DNA from: Sinomonas sp. ASV322
Lineage (GTDB): Bacteria; Actinomycetota; Actinomycetes; Actinomycetales; Micrococcaceae
Direction: 5' to 3'
Assembly: GCF_030908245.1 (NCBI RefSeq)
Contig: NZ_JAVFJJ010000005.1
Span: 186,001-250,000 of the forward strand
DNA length: 64,000 nt
Made by a program: the position numbers and the translations under genes. The notes beneath the pieces are model-generated. The model ran no database searches. It worked only from the letters and a program-made list of their open reading frames with translations, and was not told the DNA's origin. Positions 8,122-16,982 of this stretch are shown here, piece by piece. Positions within the stretch are counted from its first letter, which is position 1; every line of letters begins with the position of its first letter.

Positions 8122-8997
8122 TCACCCGGCGCTGCGCGAGCGCTTCTTGGGCGCGGCCTTCTCTTCGGCAGGCTCGGCCTCCCCGCTCGCGTTGCTCCCG
8201 GCAGCGGCCTTCCGCCGGTTCTCGACGCTGCGGCGCAGCGCCTCCATGAGGTCAAGCACCTCAGCTCCCTCGCCTTCCGCCGCGGCGACGACGCCGAACG
8301 TCGCCTCCGTGTCGATCGACTCCCCCTGCTCAAGCTTCGCCTCGACGAGCTGGCGCAGCTGCACTTGGTACTCGTCGGTAAACGACTCGGGCGAGAAATC
8401 GGTCGCGAGGCTCTCGACGAGCGACGACGACATCGTCAGCTCCTTGTCCGAGATCCTGACCTCCTCGTCGAGGATCGGGAACTCGGCCTCGCGCACCTCG
8501 TCCTGCCACAGGAGGGCCTGAAGGACCATGGTGTTCCCCCGCACGCGCAGCGCACCGAGCCGTGTCTTCTGCCGCAGCGCGAATTTCACGACGGCGGTCA
8601 GTTCGGTCTCCTCGAGCGTCTGCCGCAGAAGGTGGTACGGCTTGACTCCGACCTTCTCCGGCTCGAGGTAGTAGCTCTTCTCGAACAGCATGGGATCGAT
8701 CTGCGAATCCGGCACGAACTCGACCACTTCGATCTCGCGGCTCCGCTCGACGGGAAGCGACTCGAGGTCCTTGTCCGAGAGCACGACCGTCTGGCCGCCC
8801 TCCTCATACGCCTTGTCGATATCCGCATATTCAACGACCTCGCCGCACACCTCGCACCGGCGCTGGTACCGGATTCGGCCCTGATCGGCGTCGTGCACCT
8901 GGTGCAGCTTGAGGTCGTGGTCCTCCGTGGCGCTGTACACCTTCACGGGCACGCTGACCAGGCCAAAGCTGATGGCGCCCTTCCAGATAGACCGCAT
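8122..8997 (-). CDS. ku: Ku homodimeric DNA end-binding protein
   Basis: 291 residues starting MRSIWKGAISFGLVSVPVKVY, the invariant start of bacterial Ku. It forms a ring on broken DNA ends and recruits LigD for non-homologous end joining. The core ends near VLDLMEALRRSVE, followed by an Ala/Glu/Lys tail (PKKRSRSAG) that likely binds DNA. CEVCG is present in the early part. A longer in-frame start at 9021 is not needed. Its partner ligD is at 19490-22153, separated by the sugar operon and the AT-rich island. Confidence 0.95.
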   Translation of the reverse strand: MRSIWKGAISFGLVSVPVKVYSATEDHDLKLHQVHDADQGRIRYQRRCEVCGEVVEYADIDKAYEEGGQTVVLSDKDLESLPVERSREIEVVEFVPDSQIDPMLFEKSYYLEPEKVGVKPYHLLRQTLEETELTAVVKFALRQKTRLGALRVRGNTMVLQALLWQDEVREAEFPILDEEVRISDKELTMSSSLVESLATDFSPESFTDEYQVQLRQLVEAKLEQGESIDTEATFGVVAAAEGEGAEVLDLMEALRRSVENRRKAAAGSNASGEAEPAEEKAAPKKRSRSAG

Positions 8998-9057
8998 GTG
9001 TCCCAGTGAACACTGGAACACCGCGTTTGGCGAGCAACTTCCCGGCGAATTAGCGGC

Positions 9058-9136
9058 TCAACCGTCCCTGAGTGGCATAACCGTCCCTGAGTGGCATAAC
9101 CGTCCCTGAGGACGGTGTCCGAGGGACGGTCATGCC
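9058..9136. repeat. 19-bp tandem repeat with inverted copy
   Basis: Two full copies and one partial copy of ACCGTCCCTGAGTGGCATA run from 9061, followed by an inverted version, GAGGGACGGTCATGCC, at 9121-9136. The transcript could fold on itself. It lies between ku and the stop of the fructosidase gene; no gene is seen in this 200-base gap. Confidence 0.85.
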
Positions 9137-9200
9137 CACGACGGACGGTCATGAGCCCCAGGGGGTCATGCCGGCGACAAACGACGACGGCGCCGCGCGG

Positions 9201-10742
9201 TCAGTCGAAGAAGGCGACCTCGAGCTCGTCGACCGTCACGTCGGAGGACGCGAAGAATTCGATCGACGTCCGCTCGCCGTGCGGGAAGACGAGATCCGTG
9301 ATGGTCGAGAGGCCGCCTTGGGCGAAGACCTCGATCGAGCACGCGTCGATGTAGACGTCGAGCTGGATCCGGCCGTCGACCAGATCGAGCGGCGCGTGCT
9401 CGACGGACGGGAACAGCTCGTGGAAATCCACGACGCCGGAGGCCGTCCGGTCCAGCCGGATCTCCTGCGCCCTCGCGTCCACGGTCACGCACGCGCCCTC
9501 GCCGCCGCCTGCGCCGAAGCACAGCCCGAACGTGCCGCGGGCGGGAGCGGGCGCGGTCAGACGCACGCGGCACGCGGACCCCCTGGACATCGTGGTGAGC
9601 CACGTGCGACGCGCGGACAGGGGGCGGCCGACGGCGTCGCTCGCGTCAGTGGTTCGCGTCGCCTCGGGTGCGATGGGACTCTGCGCGAGCCGCACGCGCC
9701 CGTCGACCGTCCTGAGCGTGATCTCGCGGGGCAGGGCCATGGCGCTGCGCCAGCCCTCCGTCGGCGTCGAGTTCGCGTAGTCCCAATTGCTCATCCAGCC
9801 GATCATGACGCGGCGATACGGCAGCCCGCTGAACGAGACGGCGGCGTAGTAGTCGCGCCCCCAATCGAGCCACGAGCCCCGGAGCCCGCCACCCAGGCGA
9901 GTCGACCCGCCGGGCTGCCGCGCGCCGTCGTCCGCCGCTCCCGCATCGGGACCTGCCGACGGCGACTCGACGAAGCGCACGCCGTCGAACGTCCCGATGA
10001 AATAGCGCGTGCCGGAACCGCCCGCGACTCCGCCCGGGTTGACGCTCACGATGAGCACCCACGCTGTCCGCGTCAGGTCCCCGTCGATGGGCACCTCGAA
10101 CAGGTCGGGGCACTCCCAGAGGATGTCGCTGGGGCCGTCGGCCGTGAAGTCGCTCAGGTACTCCCAGTCGAGGAGATTGGTCGACTTGTGGAGGAGAACG
10201 CGCTGCTCGGTGGCTTCGACGGCGACCATGACCCAGTAGGGGCCGTCGGGGCCCTCGTAGCGGAAGACCTTGGGATCGCGGAAGTTCTCTGAGGCGCGGT
10301 CGAGGACTGGGTTGCCCGCGTGCTTCGTCCAGGTCTGGCCGCCGTCCAGGCTGTAGGCGAGGGACTGGGCCTGGATGCGCGGACGCGCGGCGGTCTCCGA
10401 GTAGGCGCTCGTGTAGATCGCGACGAGGGGCGAGGTGCCGGGAGCACCGAAGCCGGCCGTGTTGTCCTCGTCGAGGACGGCGCTGCCCGAGAAGATCTGC
10501 TCGTCCTCGTCGCACGGGATCGCGACTGGATGCTCAGTCCACGTGAGCAGATCGGTCGACGTCGCATGGCCCCACGACATGTTCCCCCAGCCCGTTCCGA
10601 ACGGGTTGTACTGGTAGAAGAGGTGGTACACCCCGTCGGCGTACACAAGCCCGTTCGGGTCGTTGAGCCAATTCTGCGCAGCGGAGTAATGCAACCGCGG
10701 TCGGTAGAGATCGTGCGTTGACGCGGGAACCGTCGAAGTCAT
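9201..10742 (-). CDS. Glycoside hydrolase family 32 beta-fructosidase
   Basis: 513 residues, no signal peptide, so an intracellular enzyme that splits sucrose or short fructans. The three GH32 carboxylates are visible: nucleophile D28 in WLNDPNG, D156 in FRDP, and acid/base E210 in WECPD. A C-terminal beta-sandwich follows from about residue 360. An inserted Gly/Asp/Ala-rich stretch (PSAGPDAGAADDGARQPGG) sits in the middle. It is the last gene of the sugar locus, separated from the permease gene by a hairpin, so it may also have its own promoter. Confidence 0.92.
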   Translation of the reverse strand: MTSTVPASTHDLYRPRLHYSAAQNWLNDPNGLVYADGVYHLFYQYNPFGTGWGNMSWGHATSTDLLTWTEHPVAIPCDEDEQIFSGSAVLDEDNTAGFGAPGTSPLVAIYTSAYSETAARPRIQAQSLAYSLDGGQTWTKHAGNPVLDRASENFRDPKVFRYEGPDGPYWVMVAVEATEQRVLLHKSTNLLDWEYLSDFTADGPSDILWECPDLFEVPIDGDLTRTAWVLIVSVNPGGVAGGSGTRYFIGTFDGVRFVESPSAGPDAGAADDGARQPGGSTRLGGGLRGSWLDWGRDYYAAVSFSGLPYRRVMIGWMSNWDYANSTPTEGWRSAMALPREITLRTVDGRVRLAQSPIAPEATRTTDASDAVGRPLSARRTWLTTMSRGSACRVRLTAPAPARGTFGLCFGAGGGEGACVTVDARAQEIRLDRTASGVVDFHELFPSVEHAPLDLVDGRIQLDVYIDACSIEVFAQGGLSTITDLVFPHGERTSIEFFASSDVTVDELEVAFFD

Positions 10743-10810
10743 GTGTCTGCTGTTCTCTCGGTTTCGAAAGGCGTAGAAGCGAAGGCCGGGGCCGCAATTC
10801 ACGGTGGAAC

Positions 10811-10843
10811 AGCGGGCCCGCCGACTTTTGTGGCGGGCCCGCT
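10811..10843 (-). terminator. Hairpin after the sugar permease genes
   Basis: Perfect 12-bp arms AGCGGGCCCGCC and GGCGGGCCCGCT with a 9-nt loop, 28 bp after the stop of the second permease. No long T run follows on the minus strand, so it may attenuate rather than stop transcription into the fructosidase gene. Confidence 0.7.
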
Positions 10844-10870
10844 GGCATAAAACCCCCAACACCCAATTCG

Positions 10871-11806
10871 TCAGCGGAAGGAGCCGGCGGTGATGCCTTC
10901 GACGAAATACTTCTGGGCGAGGAGGAAGATCGCGATGCTCGGGATGAGGGCGGTGACAACACCCGCGAGGACGATCGAGATGCTGCCGGTGCCGAAGTTG
11001 CCCTGGAGGGAAACGAGGCCGAGCGGAAGCGTGAAGTTGTTGGTGGACTGGAGGAAGATGAGCGGCCGGAAGAACTCGTTCCAGTAGCCCGAGAAGGTCA
11101 GCACCGCGAGCGTGGCCATAGGCGGCAGGGCGATCGGTACGTAGATCTTCGAGAAGATCTGGAAGTTCGAGGCGCCGTCCACACGGGCGGCCTCCGCGAG
11201 CTCGCCCGGCATCTGGAGGAAGTACTGGCGCATGAGGAACGTGCCGAACGCACCGCCGATCGCCGGGACGATGAGGGAGGACAGGTTGTCCGCCAGGCCC
11301 ATGTACCGGATGAGGATGAAGATCGGGATGATCGTGGTCTGGGCGGGCACCATCATGGTGGCCAGGACCATCGCGAACACGGCGCCCTTGCCGCGGAAGC
11401 GGACCAGGGCGAACGCGTAGCCGCTCATCGTCGAGGTGATGAGCTGGAGCACGACGATGGCGCCCGTGACGATGACGCTGTTGAGGAAGAAGGTCGCCAG
11501 CGGAACCTGCTCGAACACGGCCGAGTAGTTCGACCACACCGGGGCCAGAGGGATCCACTGGGGCGGGTTGCTGAAGGATTCCGAAGGCGTGCGCAGCGAG
11601 GTCGAGACGGTCCAGAGGATCGGCATGACGAAGCCGAGCGCGATGACCGCGAGCAGGGCCAGGCCGACGCCGCGCCACACCTTGCGAGTGGCGGCGTGCG
11701 GGATGAGGCGCGAACCGCGCCCGGGGCCGGGTGTCCCCGCGGAGCGGGTGCGGGCGCGGGCCGGATCAGCGGGCGCCGAGAGGGTGGGCGGGTTGACGGA
11801 GCTCAC
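10871..11806 (-). CDS. Carbohydrate ABC transporter permease (MalG type)
   Basis: 311 residues with six membrane segments. The EAA loop ELAEAARVDGASNFQIFSKIYVPIALP is the contact site for the ATPase and ends the standard binding-protein-dependent motif. It starts at GTG 11806, overlapping the stop of the upstream permease in a GTGA junction. No ATPase gene is in the operon; as usual in this family a shared MsiK-like ATPase encoded elsewhere probably energises it. Confidence 0.9.
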   Translation of the reverse strand: MSSVNPPTLSAPADPARARTRSAGTPGPGRGSRLIPHAATRKVWRGVGLALLAVIALGFVMPILWTVSTSLRTPSESFSNPPQWIPLAPVWSNYSAVFEQVPLATFFLNSVIVTGAIVVLQLITSTMSGYAFALVRFRGKGAVFAMVLATMMVPAQTTIIPIFILIRYMGLADNLSSLIVPAIGGAFGTFLMRQYFLQMPGELAEAARVDGASNFQIFSKIYVPIALPPMATLAVLTFSGYWNEFFRPLIFLQSTNNFTLPLGLVSLQGNFGTGSISIVLAGVVTALIPSIAIFLLAQKYFVEGITAGSFR

Positions 11807-12768
11807 GAGTAGAACACCCACTTCCGGGAGATGTAGAACTGCAGTCCCGTGATGGCCAGGAGCAGCACGAACAGGACCACCGAGATCGCCGAGCCGTAGC
11901 CGAACTGGATGTTCTGGAACGCGGTGCGGTAGATGAGCATGACGGTCGTGGTGGTCGCGTCGCCGGGGCCGCCCTTGGTCATGACGTATGGCTGGTCGAA
12001 GATCTGCATCGCGTTGATCAGGCCGATCACGGAGGCGAAGAAGATCGTCGGGCTGATGAGGGGCAGCTTGATCGCGAAGAAGGTCCGGATCGGGCCCGAG
12101 CCGTCGATCGAGACGGCCTCGAGGACGTCCTTGGGCAGCGAGCCCAGGGCCGCGGTGAAGAGGATGAACACGAAGCCGAGCTGCTGCCACACGGCCACGA
12201 TGACGATGGTCGCGGTCGCTCCGGCCGGGGAGGACAGCCAGGGAACCTGCGGCAGGTTCAGCAAGCCCAGGTAGTAGTTGATCACGCCGAAGTGGTCGTC
12301 GAAGAGATAGCTGAACACGATCGAGATCGACGCGGCCGAGACGAGCAGGGGCAGGAAGAACGCGGTGCGGAAGATCGACCGCGCCCACGTCGAGACCCGC
12401 TGCTGGACGAGGATCGCCATCGCGAGACCGATCACGATCTGCAGCACGACGACGAGGATCGCGAGCCAGGCGGTGACCCCAAAGGAGTGCACGACGGCGG
12501 TGTCCCCCGCGAGCTTGGCGAAGTTCTTGAAGCCGACGAACTCGGGCGGGGAAATGATGTCCCAGGAGAAGAAGGCCAAGACGAACGTGAACACGATCGG
12601 AGCCGCGGTGAACACGAGGATCGTCAGGGCCGAGAGCGAGATCATGGCCCAGCCGAAGGCGGCCTCGCGGCGATGGGCCTTGTTCGAGTTGCGGTTGCGG
12701 TTGAGGGGCCGGGGCCCCCCGGGGCGAGTGGCCCCGGGGAGCTCGGCGCGTGTAGCGGACGCGGACAT
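11803..12768 (-). CDS. Carbohydrate ABC transporter permease (MalF type)
   Basis: 321 residues, starting ATG 12768 two bases after the stop of the binding-protein gene. A basic Asn/Arg-rich N-terminus precedes the first helix (WAMISLSALTILVFTAAPIVF). The EAA loop is LPKDVLEAVSIDGSGPIRTF. It pairs with the MalG-type permease to form the membrane channel of the importer. Confidence 0.9.
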   Translation of the reverse strand: MSASATRAELPGATRPGGPRPLNRNRNSNKAHRREAAFGWAMISLSALTILVFTAAPIVFTFVLAFFSWDIISPPEFVGFKNFAKLAGDTAVVHSFGVTAWLAILVVVLQIVIGLAMAILVQQRVSTWARSIFRTAFFLPLLVSAASISIVFSYLFDDHFGVINYYLGLLNLPQVPWLSSPAGATATIVIVAVWQQLGFVFILFTAALGSLPKDVLEAVSIDGSGPIRTFFAIKLPLISPTIFFASVIGLINAMQIFDQPYVMTKGGPGDATTTTVMLIYRTAFQNIQFGYGSAISVVLFVLLLAITGLQFYISRKWVFYS

Positions 12769-12770
12769 GA

Positions 12771-14177
12771 CTAGCTTCCGATCGCAGCGGCTGCGGTCTC
12801 GAGGTCCTTCTGCAGCCCGGCAAGGGCGTTCTTGGCGCTGCCGGAAGACATCGCCTCGGTCGTGCGCTGGTTCAGCGCGTTGGCCATTGCGTTGTAGTAC
12901 GGCGGGGCCGCGATCGGGGCCGTGTTCGGGTACTTGTCGAGCGTGTCGTAGAACACCTTCCAATTCTTCGGCCCGGTCGGGGCGTACCGGTCGGCAGTCA
13001 TCATGGACCGGCGCGACGGAGTCGTCGAGTTGCCCTCGGTGAGGATGCCGATCGCGGCAGGGTCGACGAGGGACTTGAGGAACTCCCAGGCCAGGTCCTT
13101 GTTCTTCGAGGACTCGAAGATGCCGTAGCCGCCGGTGCCGAACAGGTGCCGCTGGACCTTCCACTTCGGGAAGAACTGGACATCGAACGTGTCCGGGCCC
13201 ATGCCGGCATTGTGCAGGCCGCCGGCCCAGAAGCCGCCGCCGATCGCCATGCCGATCTTGTTGTTCGAGAACAGACCCTGCAGGGTCGAGCCGCCGCCGA
13301 CGTCGGGCTTGGCCGAGAGGCCGGAGTTGGCGAGCTCGATCATGAGGTCGAGGGATTCGACGACCGCGTCCGAGGTGGCCGTCGGCGCGCCCCACTTCCA
13401 GCCGCCGCCCCGCCCCTGGGCCGCCGCGTCGCCAGCGTAGAACTGGCTCCAGAGCCAGTCGCCGCCGTCGTACTTGCCCTCGGTGACGAGGTTCCCGCCG
13501 TTGGCGTACATGAACGAGGTCCACGAGCCCCACAGGCGCACTACCCAGTCGAACGGAACTGCGTCGGGGGAAGCCTTCTTCATCGCCGTCGCGACGGTCT
13601 TGAAGTCGTCCATCGTCCAGTCGGCCTTGGGCAGCTCGAGCCCGGACTTCTTCAGCAGCGACGTGTTGAAGTACATGTTGCCCGCATTGAAGTCGGTGGG
13701 CAGCTCGTACAGGTGGCCGTCGTACATCATCGCCTCGACGAGCGACGGGTGGACGTCCTTGAAGTACGGCGCGAGCTGGTCCTTGTCCCGCTTCACAAAG
13801 TCATCGAGGGGATGCGCGAGCTTCTTCTGCGCGAACAGCTGCACGCCCTCGGTGGCCACCGAGACGATGTCCGGCGGGTTGCCCGCGGCGATCTGCGTGA
13901 GGACCTTCGTGAAGAAGTCATTCCAGTCAGTGCCATTGATGCCGTTGAACTTCACCGACGTGCCGGGGTTCGCCTTGATGAACGCATCCGCGACCTTGGC
14001 CGTCTTGTCGGCCTGCTGCTGCGTGCCGAAGTACGCCACATTCAGCGTCTTCGACCCGCCGGACCCCGAACCGCCCCCGCCCGGGGAGCACGCGGAGAGC
14101 CCAGCGGCCCCCACCAAAGCGGCGCCGCCAACCAGCACCGCGCGCCGCCCGACCGGCGCAGACAACAACGAACCCAT
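12771..14177 (-). CDS. Sugar-binding lipoprotein of the ABC importer
   Basis: About 468 residues from ATG 14177. The signal peptide (RRAVLVGGAALVGAAG) ends in the lipobox LSAC, so the protein is anchored outside the membrane by a lipid on Cys. A Gly/Ser spacer follows, then a family 1 solute-binding fold (FGTQQQADKTAKVADAFIKANPG). GAGAGG-type spacing supports 14177 over an upstream ATG at 14198, which would place residues before the charged n-region. It should bind sucrose, a fructo-oligosaccharide or a related sugar. Confidence 0.9.
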   Translation of the reverse strand: MGSLLSAPVGRRAVLVGGAALVGAAGLSACSPGGGGSGSGGSKTLNVAYFGTQQQADKTAKVADAFIKANPGTSVKFNGINGTDWNDFFTKVLTQIAAGNPPDIVSVATEGVQLFAQKKLAHPLDDFVKRDKDQLAPYFKDVHPSLVEAMMYDGHLYELPTDFNAGNMYFNTSLLKKSGLELPKADWTMDDFKTVATAMKKASPDAVPFDWVVRLWGSWTSFMYANGGNLVTEGKYDGGDWLWSQFYAGDAAAQGRGGGWKWGAPTATSDAVVESLDLMIELANSGLSAKPDVGGGSTLQGLFSNNKIGMAIGGGFWAGGLHNAGMGPDTFDVQFFPKWKVQRHLFGTGGYGIFESSKNKDLAWEFLKSLVDPAAIGILTEGNSTTPSRRSMMTADRYAPTGPKNWKVFYDTLDKYPNTAPIAAPPYYNAMANALNQRTTEAMSSGSAKNALAGLQKDLETAAAAIGS

Positions 14178-14193
14178 GAGAAGAACCTCTCTG

Positions 14194-14207
14194 TTCATAC
14201 GTATGAA
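14194..14207. promoter_or_regulatory. Palindromic operator TTCATACGTATGAA before the sugar-transport operon
   Basis: A perfect 14-bp palindrome with a central CG, the hallmark of LacI-family sites, 17 bp upstream of the binding-protein start. It differs from the CAAAACGTTTTG sites at the lacI gene, so either the repressor tolerates both or a second regulator is involved. Confidence 0.5.
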
Positions 14208-14543
14208 TTACTAGGGTGAAAGTAGTCTGGCGCACGGTGCGCGAGACTGTCAAGGAGAATTTTTGACCTAATGATTCGCTTGGAATCTTCGATTCCGAAG
14301 CCACCCGAATGAGGCATCAGGGGTCCCCTGGAATCCGGGCAAACCGCGGCCCTTGACGGACCGGCCCGTCGCCCTCACGGGCGACGGAGCACGTGCGATC
14401 GGCGCATGGCGCCAGCCGCAACAATTAACGCGCGTGAAGCCTTATGGGCATTCAACGGCATCAAAAACATTTTCAAAACCCATAAAACCGACGGGGCGGT
14501 TTCATTCAGCAATACCGCCTCAATGCGAGGCCTGAAATGTTCC
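14208..14543. other. Gap between the kinase and binding-protein genes
   Basis: About 330 bases with no convincing gene. It should hold the promoter of the transport operon. A small hairpin AAACCG-ACGGGG-CGGTTT at 14485-14502, followed on the minus strand by TTATG, is a likely terminator of the kinase gene. The section 14420-14500 is AT-rich for this genome. Confidence 0.55.
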
Positions 14544-15446
14544 TCAACCCGGCACCTCCTCGAGAGTTGGCGGTTCGGCGCCGGCACGCGAGACGGTCAC
14601 GGCCGCCGCACGCGCCGCAAAGGACCCGGCGGACGCGAGGTCGTCGCGTGTCCCCGGCACAAGTCGCGGGTGCCCCGCGGCGAGCAGCGCCCACAGGAGC
14701 GCGGACATGTAGCTGTCGCCAGCGCCCACCGTGTCGGCAACGCTCGTCACCACGGGGGAGATCTCGACGAGCTCTTGTCCGGCGACGAGAAGCGAGCCCT
14801 GCGCTCCCGCCGTGACCGCGACGACGCGGGCTCCGAGCGCGGAAATCGCGAGGGCTGCCTCGCGCACGCTCAGCGCCGGATAGAGATATGCCGCGTCCTC
14901 GTCGCTGAGCTTGACGACGTCGGCCCGTGCGGCGAGGCGCTCGAAGCGCGTCCGCGCGTCGTCCGGGTCGCCCACCAGCGCGGGGCGGATGTTCGGGTCG
15001 AAGCTCACGGTCGCGCTCGGAGCAAGTCCGGCGACGATCTCTTCAACCCGCTCCGCGCCGGGAGTCAGGAACGCGGCAATCGAGCCGACGTGAACGTGCC
15101 CGGCGGCAGGGAGGCCGACGTCGGCGGGCAGCGCCCAGGCGATGTCGAACGTGTAGTGGGCGGCACCGTCGTCCTGAATTGCGGCGGCCGCCGTCGACGT
15201 CGCCTCGAGCGACCAGGACTCGGGCAGCACCGCGACCCCCGACTGCGCGAGCCGGCCCGCGATCGCCGCGCCGCGCTCGTCGCGGCCGATCGCCGTGAGG
15301 AACGCCGTCGGGACGCCGAGCCGCGCGAGGCCGAGGGCCACGTTCGCCGGCGATCCGCCCGGGTGCTCCTTGCTTGCGCCCGCGGTCTGGATGATGTCCG
15401 TGAGCGCCTCGCCGATCACGAGGACCTGCTGGCCGGGCGCGGTCAC
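14544..15446 (-). CDS. PfkB-family carbohydrate kinase, probable fructokinase
   Basis: 300 residues starting GTG 15446 in a GTGA overlap with the end of lacI, with GAGGAG six bases before. GGSPANVALGLARLG is the N-terminal PfkB signature and DTVGAGDSYMSA holds the catalytic base D244. It would phosphorylate fructose released by the GH32 enzyme, using ATP. The assignment to fructose rests on context. Confidence 0.88.
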   Translation of the reverse strand: MTAPGQQVLVIGEALTDIIQTAGASKEHPGGSPANVALGLARLGVPTAFLTAIGRDERGAAIAGRLAQSGVAVLPESWSLEATSTAAAAIQDDGAAHYTFDIAWALPADVGLPAAGHVHVGSIAAFLTPGAERVEEIVAGLAPSATVSFDPNIRPALVGDPDDARTRFERLAARADVVKLSDEDAAYLYPALSVREAALAISALGARVVAVTAGAQGSLLVAGQELVEISPVVTSVADTVGAGDSYMSALLWALLAAGHPRLVPGTRDDLASAGSFAARAAAVTVSRAGAEPPTLEEVPG

Positions 15447-16543
15447 GCGAGCTCCTCGCTCGCCGGAGGGAGAGTGTTCATGCGCGAAGCATCCTTCTGC
15501 TCGGAATCGCTGGGAGAAAGAGAGCGGGGAGGGGCCACCGAGCCCCGCCGGACAATCGGGCATTCGAAGAGGAGTCGCTCGGGCGCCTTCGCCTTCTCGG
15601 GATCCTCGATCTCGTCGAGCAGGCGGCTCACGGCCCATCGGCCCATCTCGTAGTGTGGGAGGGCCACGGTGGTGAGGCCGGGCCAGAGGCCCTCGGAGAT
15701 GATCTGGAAGTCGTCGATGCTCGTGATCGAGAGGTCGTCCGGAATGCGGAGTCCCAGGCTGTGCGCCGCCTCGTAGGCGCCGAGAGCCTGCGGGTCGCGG
15801 AAGCAGAACAGCCCGGTCGGGGGCTCGGGGAGGCTCAGGAGCTTGAGCGCGCCGTCGCGGCCACCCGAGACATCCGGGACCTCGAAGGTGACGAGGTCGT
15901 CGTCGTACTCGATCCCCGCCTCGGCGAGCGCGGCATGGTAGCCCTGAAGACGGCCGTGGGTCGCGGGAATGTCCTCGTTCTGATTGACGAAGCCGATCCG
16001 CCGATGGCCCGCATCAATGAGTTCCTTGACCGCCGTCCGCGCGGCCGCGAGCTCATCCGGCGCGACCGAGGAAACCTTGCCGTCGAGGTCCTCGGCGTCG
16101 AGGAGGACGACGGGAACGCCCGTGATCTCGCGTGGGACGGTGAGCCGCTGGTGGTACATCTTCGCATAGACGATGCCATCGACCTGATGCTGGAGGAGCG
16201 TGCTCACCTGGCGCTCCTCGAGAGCGCGATTGCCTCCGCTGTCGACGAGCATGATGAGCCAGCCTCGCTCGTACGCCGCGTCCTGGGCGCCGAGGACCAT
16301 CTCGCCGGCGAACGGGGTGCTCGCGATCTCGTCGCTCACGAGGCCCAGGAGATACGAGCGCTGGTTCCGGAGGCCGCTCGCCAACCGGTTCGGCGCGTAG
16401 CCGAGGCGGGCCGCGACCTCCTGGACGTGGCGGCGCGTCTCGGGGTTGACGCGGGCCTGATGCACATCGCTCAGGGCGTGGGAGACCGTCGTGACGGAGA
16501 CGCCGGCCGCCTTGGAGACGTCTCGGATTCCGACCTTGGCCAT
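15443..16543 (-). CDS. LacI-family transcriptional repressor of the fructan locus
   Basis: 366 residues. The N-terminal helix-turn-helix is GIRDVSKAAGVSVTTVSHALS with the hinge NRLASGLRNQRSYLLGLV, then a periplasmic-binding-like sugar domain. GGAAAGG lies six bases from the second of two adjacent ATGs, so 16543 is chosen over 16546. Two CG-centred palindromes in its promoter point to autorepression. It is cotranscribed with the kinase through a 4-base overlap. Confidence 0.92.
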   Translation of the reverse strand: MAKVGIRDVSKAAGVSVTTVSHALSDVHQARVNPETRRHVQEVAARLGYAPNRLASGLRNQRSYLLGLVSDEIASTPFAGEMVLGAQDAAYERGWLIMLVDSGGNRALEERQVSTLLQHQVDGIVYAKMYHQRLTVPREITGVPVVLLDAEDLDGKVSSVAPDELAAARTAVKELIDAGHRRIGFVNQNEDIPATHGRLQGYHAALAEAGIEYDDDLVTFEVPDVSGGRDGALKLLSLPEPPTGLFCFRDPQALGAYEAAHSLGLRIPDDLSITSIDDFQIISEGLWPGLTTVALPHYEMGRWAVSRLLDEIEDPEKAKAPERLLFECPIVRRGSVAPPRSLSPSDSEQKDASRMNTLPPASEELA

Positions 16544-16558
16544 CATCGCCCTTTCCAA

Positions 16559-16616
16559 CAAAACGTTTTGCATGTCCTGGGTCACAAGTGTGGGGCAAAC
16601 CGTTTTGCACTGTCAA
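16559..16616 (-). promoter_or_regulatory. lacI promoter with two operators
   Basis: On the minus strand TTGACA (16616-16611) is the -35; a CACACT-like -10 follows at about 18 bp. One operator, GCAAAmCGkTTTGC (16595-16608), fills the spacer and a second, perfect CAAAACGTTTTG (16559-16570), lies downstream of the start point. Both have the CG centre used by LacI proteins. Confidence 0.65.
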
Positions 16617-16982
16617 GGGGGTCCTCGGCCTGGGCACTGGCAGCGCTCGAGGAGTGGGCTTCATCTCCGCGGGCTCCGCCGCGCCGCCAGCGTCGCCGGG
16701 CGCTCGGAGCAGACGTTATCAGACACTCGGCGCCACCACTTAGACCAGAAACTGGGCCTGAAGCGTACGTTATCCGTGGTCCACGGACCAAAAGTCTCCA
16801 ATCTCAGTGGTGCATCGTCAAAACTCAGTGTTCCAACAAAATCAAAGTTCAGTACCGGCGGCCATTGCAATACTGACCGACCTCGAACTATGCTTCAAGC
16901 ACCCGCGGACAAACGCGGACAAAGATGTGATCGCCGCGGCCCAGAGCGGTCGCTAATTCTCTGAACTCTCATGGGGGGAAAA
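16617..16982. other. Gap upstream of the secreted-protein gene
   Basis: About 365 bases without a convincing gene on either strand. GC content drops from left to right, marking the edge of the AT-richer island. A small palindrome TCCGTGGTCCACGGA lies near 16769, and GCGGACAAA occurs twice near 16911. The promoter of the downstream genes must be here but no clear boxes are seen. Confidence 0.5.

Noticed and set aside
16661-16870. Possible 69-residue minus-strand gene before the secreted-protein gene
   Set aside because: No ribosome site, mixed composition, no conserved look; overlaps the region expected to hold the promoter.
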